From Actinomycetota bacterium (GTDB lineage Bacteria > Actinomycetota > Humimicrobiia > Humimicrobiales > Humimicrobiaceae), in assembly GCA_028717265.1 (NCBI GenBank), contig JAQUOE010000008.1:1-51152 (forward strand): a DNA stretch of 51,152 nucleotides, in the 5' to 3' direction. Shown here one piece after another: positions 26,895-37,276 of this stretch. Position 1 is the stretch's first letter; each line of letters opens with the position of its first letter. A program made the translations under genes and the position numbers. The notes beneath the pieces are model-generated. The model was not told the DNA's origin. It saw only the letters and a program-made list of their open reading frames with translations, and did no database searches.

Positions 26895-27875
26895 CTAATC
26901 TATACCCATCTTTTTCCTTACATCGGATATTGTCTTATCGGCAATTTGTCTAACCTGTTTTTTGCCTTCTTCCAGAATATCATAGACATAATTCAGGTTT
27001 TGTTTTATCTTATTTCTTTTTTCCTGAAAATCCTCTAAAGATTTATATATTATTCCGGAAATCTCTTCCTTGCATCTGGTACATCCGATTTTTCCCTGCT
27101 TGCATCTTTGCTCTATTTCTTCTATTTCTTTTTCTTTATATATTTTATAGAAATCGAATACATTGCAAATTCCTGGATCACCGGGATCTTCAAGGTGTAT
27201 TCTTTTAGGATCGGTTATCATCATCGCAACTTTGCTTCGTATAGTATCAAAATCATCGGATAGAAATATTGCATTATTATAACTTTTGGACATTTTTCGT
27301 CCATCTATCCCCGGAACTCTTGTAGCTTTTGACAGCATTTCTTTTGGCTCTATAAAATATTTCCCATAAAGATAGTTGAATCTTCTTGCTATTTCTCTGG
27401 TAATTTCAAGATGCGGCAGCTGATCCTCTCCTACCGGTATTATATCGGAATTGACTATAAGTATATCTGCAGCCATTAGTACAGGATACGATAAGAAACC
27501 CAGCGTGGATATGTCTCTGGATTTCAACTCGTTCATTTGTTCCTTGTAAGTAGGACAGCGTTCCAGCCATGACAAAGGTGTTATCATCGAAAAATAAAGA
27601 GTCAATTCAGATATTTGAGGTATATCTGATTGCCTGTATAAATGGGTCAATACCGGGTCTATTCCCAGAGCAATAAGATCTATTATACATTCGATTACGT
27701 CAGATTTTATATTCTCAGGATTTAAATATTCTGTTGATAATGCATGCCAATCAACCAGAAAGAAAAAATTTTCATAGTCTTTTTGATATTTAATCATATT
27801 GCTGATATTTCCATGCAGATGACCAAGATGTAATTTCCCGGTAGGCCTGAATCCGGTAAGCATTTTCTTTTTCAT
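26895..27875 (-). CDS. trpS: Tryptophanyl-tRNA synthetase
   Basis: Class I aminoacyl-tRNA synthetase charging tRNA-Trp. The HIGH-type signature is LHLGHLHGN near residue 17 and the KMSKS loop is GRKMSKSYNN near residue 198, with ATP/Trp-site contexts VGEDQLPHLEITREIARRFN. Length 326 aa is normal. The C-terminal region keeps a CxxC pair (IGCTRCKEE). It lies between the M50 protease and scpA, a known neighbourhood in Gram-positive bacteria. No T-box leader is visible in the 25-base gap upstream. Confidence 0.96.
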   Translation of the reverse strand: MKKKMLTGFRPTGKLHLGHLHGNISNMIKYQKDYENFFFLVDWHALSTEYLNPENIKSDVIECIIDLIALGIDPVLTHLYRQSDIPQISELTLYFSMITPLSWLERCPTYKEQMNELKSRDISTLGFLSYPVLMAADILIVNSDIIPVGEDQLPHLEITREIARRFNYLYGKYFIEPKEMLSKATRVPGIDGRKMSKSYNNAIFLSDDFDTIRSKVAMMITDPKRIHLEDPGDPGICNVFDFYKIYKEKEIEEIEQRCKQGKIGCTRCKEEISGIIYKSLEDFQEKRNKIKQNLNYVYDILEEGKKQVRQIADKTISDVRKKMGID

Positions 27876-27900
27876 TAAATCTCTCCTATCCTCTAATTCC

Positions 27901-28617
27901 CTAAGTAATCAGATATTGCCACCATATGCAAATATCATAAATAAATTTAAATACGGGCGATATGACGGTCCAGAATATTCTTCCGCCAAGAAATAAAAAT
28001 ATGAAAATAAAAATGATACCAAATCTTCCAAGATTTAAAAATCTGAACATCGCCTCTCCGGGAAGAAAAGATGCCAGTATTTTAGAGCCATCCAACGGAG
28101 GGATAGGTATAAAATTAAAAATAGCCAGAAAGATATTTATATATATAGTATTTCTGAATATCTCGCTTACAAGATCAAAAGTTTTATAACCAAGAGTATC
28201 CGAGACAGTTATTCCATTAGAAATTTTAATATATATAAAGAAAAAAAGCCCGAATATTAAACCAATTAAAAAAGCAAAAATCAAATTTGCCACAGGACCA
28301 GCAATCGAAGTGTATCGAATTCCTTTTCTGTAATTTCTAAAATATGAAGGATTTATGGGAACAGGTTTAGCATAACCGAACACAATACCGGAATTAATAA
28401 GTATAAGCAGCAGCGGAAGCAGTACACTCCCGAATAAGTCTATATGTGCGATTGGATTCAGAGTGAGCCTCCCCATGTTCCTGGCAGTCGGATCACCGCT
28501 CCTGTAAGCTATATACCCATGGGCATATTCATGTAAAACAACACCCATTATCAATCCGGGTAACCATGTAACAAGTTGCCTTAAAAAATCGATTATTGAT
28601 TGTCCCAGACCGGCCAT
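27901..28617 (-). CDS. Site-2-protease-like M50 membrane metalloprotease
   Basis: A 238-aa membrane protein with about five or six helices. The zinc motif is VVLHEYAHGY (HEYAH near residues 28-32), and the third ligand region is PIPPLDGSKIL near residue 170, the NPDG equivalent. GYAKPVPINPSYFRNYRKG is typical of the small YwhC-type branch. These proteases cut within the membrane; targets of this branch are mostly unknown. It has a strong AGGAAGG ribosome site and lies upstream of trpS-scpA-scpB, a conserved order. Confidence 0.92.
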   Translation of the reverse strand: MAGLGQSIIDFLRQLVTWLPGLIMGVVLHEYAHGYIAYRSGDPTARNMGRLTLNPIAHIDLFGSVLLPLLLILINSGIVFGYAKPVPINPSYFRNYRKGIRYTSIAGPVANLIFAFLIGLIFGLFFFIYIKISNGITVSDTLGYKTFDLVSEIFRNTIYINIFLAIFNFIPIPPLDGSKILASFLPGEAMFRFLNLGRFGIIFIFIFLFLGGRIFWTVISPVFKFIYDICIWWQYLIT

Positions 28618-28743
28618 TTTATTATACCTTCCTCACCCTATGACCCTATACCATACCAAAATATATTAAATTTGCAAATATTATTATACACTGCACCATT
28701 TAAGGCCATTTTTATAAAATAAATCCATCCGGATCTTACCCGG

Positions 28744-29667
28744 TCAGCCAGATTTTCTTTCTCTTGGATGATATCTGAAATATATATCTTTTATATGTTC
28801 CTTATCCAGAGTAGTATAGATTTCAGTTGTGGAAATATTGCTGTGTCCGAGTAATTCCTGGACGGTCCTTAAGTCTGCTCCCCCCTGCAGCATATGAGTC
28901 GCAAAACTGTGTCTGAAAATATGGGGGTAAAGGTTTTTATCAAGATTCACTTTACTTGCATATTTTTTTAATATTTTCCAGAATCCCTGCCTTGTCATTT
29001 TTTTACCGCTTCTGTTTAAAAATAAATGATCGGATCGATATTCTTTCTTTATCTTGAATCTGCTTGTTCTAAGATATTTATCTAAAAATGATAAAGCTTT
29101 CTTACCTATTGGAACTATCCTCTCCTTATCTCCCTTTCCTATAAATCTCAGTAATTCTTCATCCAGATCTATATCCTGCATTTTCAGGTTTACAATCTCG
29201 CTTGCTCTGAGTCCGCAAGAATATAACATTTCAAGCATTGTCCTGTCTCTAATCTCGAGGGCGGTTGAATATGGCACACTTTCAAGAAATTTTTCTACTT
29301 CTTCTATTTTTAATACTATAAGAATTTTTTTTAGCTTTATTGGATTATTTACCTGTACCCATGGATTTTTATTGCATTTGCCTTCTATTACCAGAAATTT
29401 ATAGAAACTTCTCAATGTCGATAACATCCTTGAAATAGATGATTCTGATTTTTCTTCTTCGTGTAACGCTTGAAAAAAATCCAGTATCTGTTCCTTCGAA
29501 AGTTCATAGTGATTCTCAATTTTATTGACTTCGAGAAATGAAATAAATCTTTTTAAATCTCTCAGGTATGAATCAATTGTATTTGAAAGAAGTAATTTTT
29601 CGAACCTTAAATATTCCCTGTACCCTGCTATATCTTTTCCGATATTTTTATTTTTTATCTTTTCCAA
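28744..29667 (-). CDS. xerD: Tyrosine recombinase XerD/XerC
   Basis: Site-specific recombinase resolving chromosome dimers at dif. Residues about 12-95 form the SAM-like core-binding domain and 115-300 the catalytic domain. All six catalytic residues are seen: R154 (CGLRASE), K178 (GKGDKER), H249 and R252 (HIFRHSFATH), H275 (LLGHSN) and nucleophile Y284 (TEIYTTL). Length 307 aa is standard for Xer and there are no integrase additions, so it is a housekeeping copy. The start is TTG with only a weak AAGAAG site. It lies seven bases after the nudix gene. Confidence 0.93.
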   Translation of the reverse strand: MEKIKNKNIGKDIAGYREYLRFEKLLLSNTIDSYLRDLKRFISFLEVNKIENHYELSKEQILDFFQALHEEEKSESSISRMLSTLRSFYKFLVIEGKCNKNPWVQVNNPIKLKKILIVLKIEEVEKFLESVPYSTALEIRDRTMLEMLYSCGLRASEIVNLKMQDIDLDEELLRFIGKGDKERIVPIGKKALSFLDKYLRTSRFKIKKEYRSDHLFLNRSGKKMTRQGFWKILKKYASKVNLDKNLYPHIFRHSFATHMLQGGADLRTVQELLGHSNISTTEIYTTLDKEHIKDIYFRYHPRERKSG

Positions 29668-29673
29668 TTCTTC

Positions 29674-30219
29674 TTATATTAAATTCAAGTAATCCCTGGA
29701 TAGGAGTATACCGATGATGGTTTTAGCATCCTTGATTTTACCGCTATTTATATAAGCGAGGGAATCTTTCATTTTTAATTCGACTATGTCTAAAAACTCG
29801 TCCTCATCCGGATTATTTTCTTTTCTTTCGAATCCAATTGCCAGATATAAGTATAATATTTCATCACAAAAACCAGGAGATGTATAGAAGGTAGTCAAAT
29901 GTATGATCTTTCCTCCTACCGCACCGATCTCTTCTTTTAATTCCCTTCTGGCACAGTCCGCAGCGTTCTCGTTTTTACCCAGCTTTCCCGCCGGTATTTC
30001 CAATAACGCACTGTTCGTGGGATATCTGAACTGCTTTACCAGTATTATTTTTCCTTCTCTGTTCAGCGGCACGATACCAACCGCACCCGGATGTTTGACC
30101 TTTTCCCTGGTAACGACTTTATCGTTTGGCAATTCTACTTCATCGAGATATAACTCGATTATTTTCCCCGTGAATATTTTTTTTGAGCTTATTTTTTTTT
30201 CAAAAAGTTTTTTTTCCAT
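29674..30219 (-). CDS. nudF: ADP-ribose pyrophosphatase (Nudix hydrolase)
   Basis: Hydrolyses ADP-ribose and related nucleotide sugars to AMP and sugar phosphate. The Nudix box fits GX5EX7REUXEEXGU exactly: GKLGKNENAADCARRELKEEIG around residues 77-98. VVTREKVKHPGAVGIVPL and LVKQFRYPTNSALLEIPAGK upstream are typical of the NudF/YqkG branch. Length 181 aa is usual. It lies between the PepT-like peptidase and xerD in the same direction, a common clostridial-type arrangement. Confidence 0.93.
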   Translation of the reverse strand: MEKKLFEKKISSKKIFTGKIIELYLDEVELPNDKVVTREKVKHPGAVGIVPLNREGKIILVKQFRYPTNSALLEIPAGKLGKNENAADCARRELKEEIGAVGGKIIHLTTFYTSPGFCDEILYLYLAIGFERKENNPDEDEFLDIVELKMKDSLAYINSGKIKDAKTIIGILLSRDYLNLI

Positions 30220-30243
30220 AAGAAGTTTTAATTCCTGTAATGC

Positions 30244-31368
30244 CTACCCGATTTTGGATTTGCATATTTCAAGTATCAGCGCAGCAAGTTTCTCTAATTG
30301 TCTGACTGCTACAAATTCCTTATTTGTATGAATGTTCTCCATTCCATTGCTTAGATTTAATGATATTTTTCCTTTAGAGTTAAAGATATTGACATCACTT
30401 CCCCCTCCCGAAGATACAATCCTGGGTTTTATTTTCAATTTTACCATTGCGGCTTTAGCAATTTGTACTGGAACCTCATTTTCCCTTATCTTATATCCGT
30501 CATATTCCCTTACAATTTCATAATCCAGAATTGATCCTGTTTTGGCAGCACCTTTTTTTAGTTCACTTATCATTTCTTCGGTAATCCTTTGAAGTTCAGG
30601 TAGTTTTAGGCTTCTTGCTTCAAGTTCCAATTCCGTATTTTCAGCAACTATATTTCTGGCGGAACCCCCTTCTATTTTCCCTACGTTAGTTGTACTTTCC
30701 TTATCTATTCTGCCTATTTTCATATTTGCTACTGCTATAGCTGCAGCCTTTATGGAATTTATACCCTTTTCAGGCTCTATTCCGGCATGAGCTGATTTTC
30801 CTTTAAATCGTGCATAGATCGAATTTTGATAAGGTGCTTTATTTATTATTGAACCGATGTTTCCATCGCTATCGAATGCAAAGCCAATTTTTGCCTTGAT
30901 CGACTTCATATTGATGCATTTTGATCCCAGAACGCCTATCTCTTCGGAAATTGTAAAAACGACATAAATGTTTCCGGTAGAAATATTATTTTCTTTTATT
31001 ACTTCCAGGACTTCCAAAATTGCTGCAACTGCTATCTTATCATCACCACCCAATATACATTCTTTATTTTTATTTATTACTTTCCCATCCTTTATCTGTG
31101 GTATGATTTCCCCGTTCACATTTACCGTATCAAGGTGTGCCGAAAGAAAAATCGGTTTATTGCCTGACGGATTTTTGGAGCGGTATAATGCAATTATATT
31201 TCCTGTATTACTTCCAAATCTCTTTCCGCAATTGTCAATATTGACCTCAAGCCCTGATTTCTTAAGTTTCATTACAACATAATCGGCTATTTCTTTTTCA
31301 TTTTTTGATGGGCTTTTTATTTTTAAAAGTTCAATAAATGTTTCAAGAAGTCTTTTTTTATTTATCAT
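30244..31368 (-). CDS. M20-family peptidase, PepT-like
   Basis: Cytosolic zinc aminopeptidase/tripeptidase-like enzyme of 374 aa. Metal ligands appear in order: FLSAHLDTV (His and Asp), GGDDKIAVAAIL (bridging Asp), TISEEIGVLG (catalytic Glu pair), FAFDSDG (Asp) and the late MENIHTNKEF (His). A dimerisation insert with KSAHAGIEPEKGINSI lies between. This resembles the PepT2/YqjE branch. Its ATG overlaps the stop of the DUF1461 gene as ATGA. Confidence 0.9.
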   Translation of the reverse strand: MINKKRLLETFIELLKIKSPSKNEKEIADYVVMKLKKSGLEVNIDNCGKRFGSNTGNIIALYRSKNPSGNKPIFLSAHLDTVNVNGEIIPQIKDGKVINKNKECILGGDDKIAVAAILEVLEVIKENNISTGNIYVVFTISEEIGVLGSKCINMKSIKAKIGFAFDSDGNIGSIINKAPYQNSIYARFKGKSAHAGIEPEKGINSIKAAAIAVANMKIGRIDKESTTNVGKIEGGSARNIVAENTELELEARSLKLPELQRITEEMISELKKGAAKTGSILDYEIVREYDGYKIRENEVPVQIAKAAMVKLKIKPRIVSSGGGSDVNIFNSKGKISLNLSNGMENIHTNKEFVAVRQLEKLAALILEICKSKIG

Positions 31369-32126
31369 GCTTTACTCTTTTGGTAATTAAATTTTCCAGA
31401 TCTTTTTGAATTATCACCTTTTAAAATTTTAAAAATATTTACGAATATTATACCAGCAACCAGCACTATAGTAGATATTATTGCTGAGCATAGAACAATC
31501 TTTATAAAGAAATCATAAAAAAAACCAAACGGGAACAGAGTTATTATGAGAGAACTACCGGAAAAAGTAAAATTACCCTGTGGAAAAAATATAAGATGAA
31601 AATTATCAAATAAAACAGGGAAATTTTTTCCGAGCAGATACAGGATTATGATAAAAAGAAGTATTAGTGCCGATGATATGATAAATGTTTTCCCGAGGTC
31701 CCTTATAAAGATTTTAATATTTTTATTTATTAACAGCACAAAACCAATAATTACCAGTATAATGCTTGAGAAGTATAAAATGAATATCTTTGTCAGCAGC
31801 TTCCTGACATCATTTAGATGATTTACTTCATCGGGCATAAAAAAAGCAACGGAACTCATGCTTTCTTTTGAATATCTGACCTGCAGGGAAGGATCAAGGT
31901 AATCCAACTCCTCCCGGTATTCAAAATACTTAAAAATTCTTTCCGTGACATTCAGCACATCCTCTTTATTCAACACTGAAAATACATCATTTTCTTCATA
32001 TAAAGTCGAATAATAATCCAGATTGAAAACATAGCAGGCAAGCGGTGTAAAAAAAATTATTATAATGAGAAAAATAGAATTTATTAGAATTAAAGTTATT
32101 TTAAACTTGCTATTTTTAAAATTCAT
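31365..32126 (-). CDS. DUF1461 (TIGR01906) integral membrane protein
   Basis: Membrane protein of 253 aa with four or five hydrophobic helices. The N-terminal helix is followed by an extracytoplasmic region of about 80 residues holding the family signature (NLDYYSTLYEE, ..VTERIFKYFEYREELDYL.., and EVNHLNDVRKLL). The family is widespread in Gram-positives and its function is unknown. It sits between pyrG and the PepT-like gene with a 4-base overlap to the latter, so it belongs to the housekeeping transcript. Confidence 0.82.
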   Translation of the reverse strand: MNFKNSKFKITLILINSIFLIIIIFFTPLACYVFNLDYYSTLYEENDVFSVLNKEDVLNVTERIFKYFEYREELDYLDPSLQVRYSKESMSSVAFFMPDEVNHLNDVRKLLTKIFILYFSSIILVIIGFVLLINKNIKIFIRDLGKTFIISSALILLFIIILYLLGKNFPVLFDNFHLIFFPQGNFTFSGSSLIITLFPFGFFYDFFIKIVLCSAIISTIVLVAGIIFVNIFKILKGDNSKRSGKFNYQKSKA

Positions 32127-32128
32127 TT

Positions 32129-33751
32129 TTATTTCTTTATTTTCCTGGACGAATATTCTATAGAGGCACCTATGAAATCTCTGAATAAAGGATGCGGCCT
32201 GTCGGGCCTTGATTTAAACTCAGGATGAAATTGAACCGCAACAAACCATGGGTGATCTTTTATTTCAACAATTTCTGCCAGATTCTTTTCGGGATTGACT
32301 CCGGTTACTATCATTCCTGCTTTTTCCAGTTTACCCCTGTAATAATTATTTAATTCGTATCTGTGTCTGTGTCTTTCGAAAATAATTTTTTTTCTGTAAG
32401 CCTTATAAGCTTTGGAATCAATACTCAATTTGCATTTATAGCTGCCAAGCCTCATTGTACCGCCTTTATCATCTATATTTTTCTGATCATTCATTAAATC
32501 GATAACAGGATTTATTGTATCAGGCGCAAATTCCGTGCTGTTTGCATCTTTCAGGCCAAGAACATTTCTTCCGAATTCGATTACCGCACATTGCATTCCA
32601 AGACATATTCCCAGGAATGGTATTTTACTTTCTCTTGCACATTTTATCGCATTTATTTTTCCATTTATTCCTCTGAACCCAAAACCATAGGGGACCAGTA
32701 TGCCGTCCATATTGATAAATATATTATCGTCCGGACAGCTTTCATCGATGAGTTCAGAGTTTATCCATGTCAATTTGACATTTTTTTTGAAAAAATACCC
32801 GCCATGATTCAAAGACTCTACAATACTTATATAAGCATCCTTTAATTTTGTATATTTACCGACTATTCCTATTTCCACCTGACCATCCAGATGATGTATC
32901 GTACCTACGAGTTTTTTCCAGCTCTTAAGATCTGACCTTCCGGTTTTCAATTTCAATTTAGATAAAACCCTTGAATCAAGCTTTTCTTTCTGAAGCATTA
33001 AAGGAACCTCGTAAATATGTCTGGCGTCAATGGCTTCTATGGTATCTTCTTTCTCTATATCGCAGAAAAGGCTTATTTTATCTTTTATACTGTCAGTTAA
33101 TTTCGTTTCACTTCTGCATATTATAATATCGGGCTGAATTCCTATGCTTCTCAGTTCTTTAACGCTGTGCTGTGTTGGTTTTGATTTCAATTCCTCGGTA
33201 GTTTTTAAATAAGGTATATAGGTCACATGTATGTACAGGACATTTTCTTTCCCTATATCTTTTTTGAACTGCCTTATCGCTTCAAGGAAGGGCAGACTTT
33301 CTATATCCCCGACTGTTCCTCCGATTTCAGTAATGATGATATCGGTTTTTTTCCTCATCAGAGTCTTTTTGATGCTGTTTTTTATTTCATCCGTCACATG
33401 CGGGATAACCTGTATAGTAGCTCCAAGAAATTTGCCTTTTCTTTCATTATCTATTACTTCCTTATAAATTCTTCCGGAAGTGAAATTATTATATTTTGAC
33501 AGATCTTCATCTGTAAATCTTTCATAATGCCCCAGATCAAGATCTGTTTCACCTCCATCATCGGTTACGAAGACTTCCCCATGCTGAAGCGGATTCATCG
33601 TTCCGGGATCGATGTTTATATACGGATCGAATTTCTGTATGGTTACACTATAACCTCTTGATTTCAGTAATCTTCCAAGTGATGCTGAACATATACCTTT
33701 TCCCAGCGAAGATAGAACTCCTCCTGTGACAAAAATAAATTTAGTTTTCAA
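32129..33751 (-). CDS. pyrG: CTP synthase
   Basis: Aminates UTP to CTP using glutamine. The synthase domain starts with [23 protein letters not shown] and includes [13 protein letters not shown] and [23 protein letters not shown]. The C-terminal class I glutaminase has the nucleophile Cys in FLGICLGMQ and the HPEF dyad region. Length 540 aa is standard. The start is TTG, supported by GAGAGGAAG seven bases upstream, and overlaps the end of recN by 11 bases. Confidence 0.97.
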   Translation of the reverse strand: MKTKFIFVTGGVLSSLGKGICSASLGRLLKSRGYSVTIQKFDPYINIDPGTMNPLQHGEVFVTDDGGETDLDLGHYERFTDEDLSKYNNFTSGRIYKEVIDNERKGKFLGATIQVIPHVTDEIKNSIKKTLMRKKTDIIITEIGGTVGDIESLPFLEAIRQFKKDIGKENVLYIHVTYIPYLKTTEELKSKPTQHSVKELRSIGIQPDIIICRSETKLTDSIKDKISLFCDIEKEDTIEAIDARHIYEVPLMLQKEKLDSRVLSKLKLKTGRSDLKSWKKLVGTIHHLDGQVEIGIVGKYTKLKDAYISIVESLNHGGYFFKKNVKLTWINSELIDESCPDDNIFINMDGILVPYGFGFRGINGKINAIKCARESKIPFLGICLGMQCAVIEFGRNVLGLKDANSTEFAPDTINPVIDLMNDQKNIDDKGGTMRLGSYKCKLSIDSKAYKAYRKKIIFERHRHRYELNNYYRGKLEKAGMIVTGVNPEKNLAEIVEIKDHPWFVAVQFHPEFKSRPDRPHPLFRDFIGASIEYSSRKIKK

Positions 33752-35522
33752 TTTTTATCTTCCTCTCTGTTAAATCACCTTTAATTGTATTACATTTATC
33801 CAGAAGTTCTTCGGCATGTTTGATTGAAATATCACTTTCTTCCAGCCCGCTCATCATTCGGGAAATCTCTTTTATCTTGCTGCCAAAATCGAGCTTTTTT
33901 ATCTTTATCTTGGTCCTCTTGATGTCAATGAATTTATCTATGAAGTAATGAACATCGGAAAAACATGCAATTTGTGCAAGGTGGGTAATAGCTATTATCT
34001 GGCAGTTTCGCGATATCTTATATAATTTTTCCCCTACGATTAGCGAAGTTGCACCGCCGATACCTGCATCTATTTCATCGAATATCATGGTGGTAATATT
34101 ATCAACGGAACTTATCACAGATTTTAAAGCAAGCATGATCCTTGATATTTCCCCTCCTGAAGCGATTTTTCTGAGCGGTCTTTCTGTTTCTCCTTTGTTC
34201 AAAGATATCAAAAATTCTATATTATCTATCCCATTTCTGGTAAATCTTATCTTTTCTCCATTTATTTCTATTCCATCGTCGCCGACATTATCAATCCCGA
34301 TAAGTTTGTGTTCCGGTTGAAAAGATACAGATTTAAAACCAAGATCCGTCATCTCATCGGTGACTTTATTTTTTAGATCGAACATCGCCTCCTTTCTCAA
34401 TTCACTCAATGTCAGACCCTTTTCTATCAAAATCTTCCTGGCTTCGTCACACAGGATCTTCTTTTTTTCAATCTCACTATCAAGATTCTCGAAACTATCG
34501 ATTTCCTCTTTTAGTTTTTCTGCATGTCCGTTAATCGACTCCAAATCAAGGTTGTATTTTCTTTTTATTTCCACCAGCTTGAATAATCTTTCCTGAATAC
34601 TATCAAGCCTTTCCGCACTAAAGTCAAAATCAGCGATATAATCATTCAGATGATGATTTAGCTCTCCTATAAGATCGCTGATGGATGTTATTTTACCGGT
34701 GAATTTATTAAACTTATTATCAATTTCAGCAAGTTCCTCTATATTTTTATCAAGAACAGCCAGTTTATCTATAATCGATCGATTATTTACGTCTTCCCCT
34801 TCCAGAATTTTCTTACCTTCTGATGCCAGTTTAAAAATCTTTTCATAATTTTTAAGTATTCTTACTTCATTTTCTAAAATTTTTTCTTCATTATCTTTTA
34901 TATTCAGCTTTTTTATTTCTTCATATCTGTAATTCAAATCTTTTAGTTTTTCTTCTCTTATATCCTTAAGTTCTTTTAATTTTAAAAATTCTTCCATTCT
35001 TCTGAGATATTCTTCCAATTTTTCTGAATATTCTTTTTTTACATCTGATACCCTTTCACTCCCAAACCTGTCCACTATTTCTATATGAGTCTTATGATCA
35101 AGCAAATATTGATGATCGTGTTGACCATGGATATCGAGGAATAATTCACCAACTTTTTTTAAACTGCTAACCTGCGTAAAAATCCCATTTATAAATGCTC
35201 TGTTTCTTCCGATTTTCGTTACTTCTCTTGTTATTGCTATTTCATCCGATGTGTCGTCTTTCCCGATCAGATTCTGATACAGTAAATAATCCAAAACTGC
35301 AGGATTATTGCTGAAATCAAAATACCCCTGGACCAATAGATTATCGGCGCCATCTCTTATAAGGTCTACATCTGCACGTTCACCTATAAGAAGATTTATT
35401 GCTTCAATTATAAGAGTTTTTCCTGCTCCTGTTTCTCCGGTCAGGATGTTCAGGCCCCTGCCAAATTTTATTTTTACGTCATCTATTATTGCAAAGTTTT
35501 TTACCTGTAATTCTTTTAACAT
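33741..35522 (-). CDS. recN: DNA repair protein RecN
   Basis: SMC-like ATPase acting in double-strand break repair. Walker A is [17 protein letters not shown] near residue 30, [11 protein letters not shown] follows near 134, and long coiled-coil arms span about 150-370. The C-terminal half has the ABC signature [14 protein letters not shown] and Walker [15 protein letters not shown]. Length 593 aa is normal for RecN. It follows nadK by about 28 bases. In many Gram-positives argR separates nadK and recN; it is absent here. Confidence 0.95.
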   Translation of the reverse strand: MLKELQVKNFAIIDDVKIKFGRGLNILTGETGAGKTLIIEAINLLIGERADVDLIRDGADNLLVQGYFDFSNNPAVLDYLLYQNLIGKDDTSDEIAITREVTKIGRNRAFINGIFTQVSSLKKVGELFLDIHGQHDHQYLLDHKTHIEIVDRFGSERVSDVKKEYSEKLEEYLRRMEEFLKLKELKDIREEKLKDLNYRYEEIKKLNIKDNEEKILENEVRILKNYEKIFKLASEGKKILEGEDVNNRSIIDKLAVLDKNIEELAEIDNKFNKFTGKITSISDLIGELNHHLNDYIADFDFSAERLDSIQERLFKLVEIKRKYNLDLESINGHAEKLKEEIDSFENLDSEIEKKKILCDEARKILIEKGLTLSELRKEAMFDLKNKVTDEMTDLGFKSVSFQPEHKLIGIDNVGDDGIEINGEKIRFTRNGIDNIEFLISLNKGETERPLRKIASGGEISRIMLALKSVISSVDNITTMIFDEIDAGIGGATSLIVGEKLYKISRNCQIIAITHLAQIACFSDVHYFIDKFIDIKRTKIKIKKLDFGSKIKEISRMMSGLEESDISIKHAEELLDKCNTIKGDLTERKIKIEN

Positions 35523-35550
35523 ATTGATAAAACCACCTAGTTATGCTTAT

Positions 35551-36426
35551 TTAAATTTTTTCAATAAATTTTTCTTTGAATACTTTTAAAAAAGTATCTT
35601 TATTAAAAGTTATAAGATTTAATTTTGACCTGGATTTTTTTACTTTAAATATATAATCCGGCTTAATACTGATCTGTATCGTTTTACCATCGACACTCAC
35701 ACCATCTGTTTCATTTCTGGAACTTACCATTATTTCCAATTCATTATCGGGACCAAGGATTATACTTCTGCTGAGTAATGTATGGGGGCATATAGGGGTT
35801 ATGATTATTACTTCACTTTTTGGTTCTACAATCGGTCCACCTGCCGAAAGCGAATATGCCGTGGAACCGGTCGGTGTAGATATTATTATCCCATCCGCAG
35901 CAAATTTTTTTATCGATATCTTATTTACTATGATCTCAAATCTTATTATTTTACCAAGCGTTGATCTTGTTATCGCGAATTCATTTAATGCAAGATAAGG
36001 AAGCTTTTTATTTTCTATTATCTGATCATCCTTAAAAAATCTTCCCTCAAGCAGCATTCTTTTTTCTATTTTATATTTATTTTTCAGTAATCTATCCAGG
36101 GCTTCATTTATATTGCATTTATCTACTACGGTCAGAAATCCCAGATTCCCTACATTTATTCCAAGTACGGGGATTTCTTTTAAGAAAGAATATTTTGATG
36201 CCCGGAGGAACGTGCCATCTCCCCCTATCGATATTATTACATCATTTTTATTGCTAAATTCACTTTCGGATACTGAAGGCAACCCAAAAATTTCGGGCAT
36301 TTTGTCTGTCTCTACGAAAAATATCCTGATATCACGATCTTTCTTTATCAGATAATCATGGATCTTTCCGGCAATTTCTATTGCTTCCCGTTTTTCATTA
36401 TTTGAAATTATTCCAATATTTTTCAT
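35551..36426 (-). CDS. nadK: NAD kinase
   Basis: Phosphorylates NAD to NADP. The family motif is SIGGDGTFLRASKY near residue 70, followed by GINVGNLGFLTV, the substrate-site LNEFAITRS, and TPTGSTAYSLSAGGPIV near 180. Length 291 aa is typical. The ATG overlaps the tlyA stop as ATGA, suggesting coupled translation. It supplies NADP, the cofactor used by the zwf product encoded elsewhere in the window. Confidence 0.96.
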   Translation of the reverse strand: MKNIGIISNNEKREAIEIAGKIHDYLIKKDRDIRIFFVETDKMPEIFGLPSVSESEFSNKNDVIISIGGDGTFLRASKYSFLKEIPVLGINVGNLGFLTVVDKCNINEALDRLLKNKYKIEKRMLLEGRFFKDDQIIENKKLPYLALNEFAITRSTLGKIIRFEIIVNKISIKKFAADGIIISTPTGSTAYSLSAGGPIVEPKSEVIIITPICPHTLLSRSIILGPDNELEIMVSSRNETDGVSVDGKTIQISIKPDYIFKVKKSRSKLNLITFNKDTFLKVFKEKFIEKI

Positions 36427-37220
36427 TTTTTTTCTTGAGACTGATTGAAATATCGATGTGCGCTATCAACCACATCTTTGATTATTTTATCATAATTTGA
36501 AACAGTTTCAGCCTCTTTAAAAGATTTTATCAAAAAAATCCAGAATTCAATATTACCCCTGGAACCTTTTATCTTAGAGAAAGTGAAATTTTTTATTTTA
36601 ATGGGGAATTTTGTTACAAATTCCGTTATTTCTACCAATACTTTCTGATGCAGATATTTATTTCTTATTATACCCCTGCTTTCTACTTCCTCTTTTGCGA
36701 GCTCGAATTGCGGCTTTACAAGGAGTAAAATTTCTCCATTTGTATCGGTTAATTCAAGAATTTTATTAAAAATCTTTTTTATGGAAATAAAAGAAACATC
36801 TACAACCGTTATATTTGAGGTAAACGGAAGCTTACCGATATCAAGATTTCTTATATTTGTTCTTTCCAGAACAGTTACAAGAGGAGAATTTCTTATTTGC
36901 CATGATAACTGGCCATATCCGACATCGATATCGATAATTTTTTCCGCACCGTTTTGCAATAAAAAATCCGTAAATCCACCCGTAGAAGATCCTATATCTA
37001 TGGCTCTTTTACCTTCTGCACTCAGTCCTAATTCTTTAAATACTCCCTCTAATTTCAAACCACCTCTGGAAACATATGGTTTTTCTGAAGTTATATCTAT
37101 CGCAGAATCTGGATCAATCGTTTTTCCTGGCTTTTGGATCGTAATACCTTCAACCTTCACTTTACCCTCCAGTATTAATGCCAGTGCATTTTTTTCTGTA
37201 GATACCAGGTTCTTTTCCAA
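36423..37220 (-). CDS. tlyA: TlyA-family 23S/16S rRNA 2'-O-methyltransferase (start uncertain)
   Basis: S4-domain plus FtsJ-type methyltransferase that methylates ribose in rRNA. The S4 part (ALALILEGKVKVEG) and the Rossmann motif AIDIGSSTGGFTDFLLQNGA with VSFISIKKI and LVKPQFEL are clear. With the available TTG start (265 aa), the first strand of the S4 domain is missing. The frame upstream encodes a plausible KKKKIINLLLEKNL, but it holds no ATG or GTG. An ATG at about 37250 is one frame off and runs straight into TAA. A non-standard start, or a one-base sequence error, is likely. Confidence 0.85.
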   Translation of the reverse strand: MEKNLVSTEKNALALILEGKVKVEGITIQKPGKTIDPDSAIDITSEKPYVSRGGLKLEGVFKELGLSAEGKRAIDIGSSTGGFTDFLLQNGAEKIIDIDVGYGQLSWQIRNSPLVTVLERTNIRNLDIGKLPFTSNITVVDVSFISIKKIFNKILELTDTNGEILLLVKPQFELAKEEVESRGIIRNKYLHQKVLVEITEFVTKFPIKIKNFTFSKIKGSRGNIEFWIFLIKSFKEAETVSNYDKIIKDVVDSAHRYFNQSQEKK

Positions 37221-37276
37221 AAGTAAATTTATTATTTTCTTCTTTTTTACATTTTTTATACCCTTTTTGATATCTT

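Noticed and set aside
27876-27900. T-box riboswitch in front of trpS
   Set aside because: The gap to the upstream gene is only 25 bases, far too short for a T-box, and no T-box core sequence is seen.
28725-28745. Possible CCGG/CCGG terminator just after xerD
   Set aside because: Only a 4-bp stem, and no T-tract follows on the minus strand.
28744-29667. XerD as a mobile-element integrase
   Set aside because: Length, motif spacing and housekeeping neighbours match a chromosomal Xer recombinase; no attachment-site repeats or cargo genes are visible.
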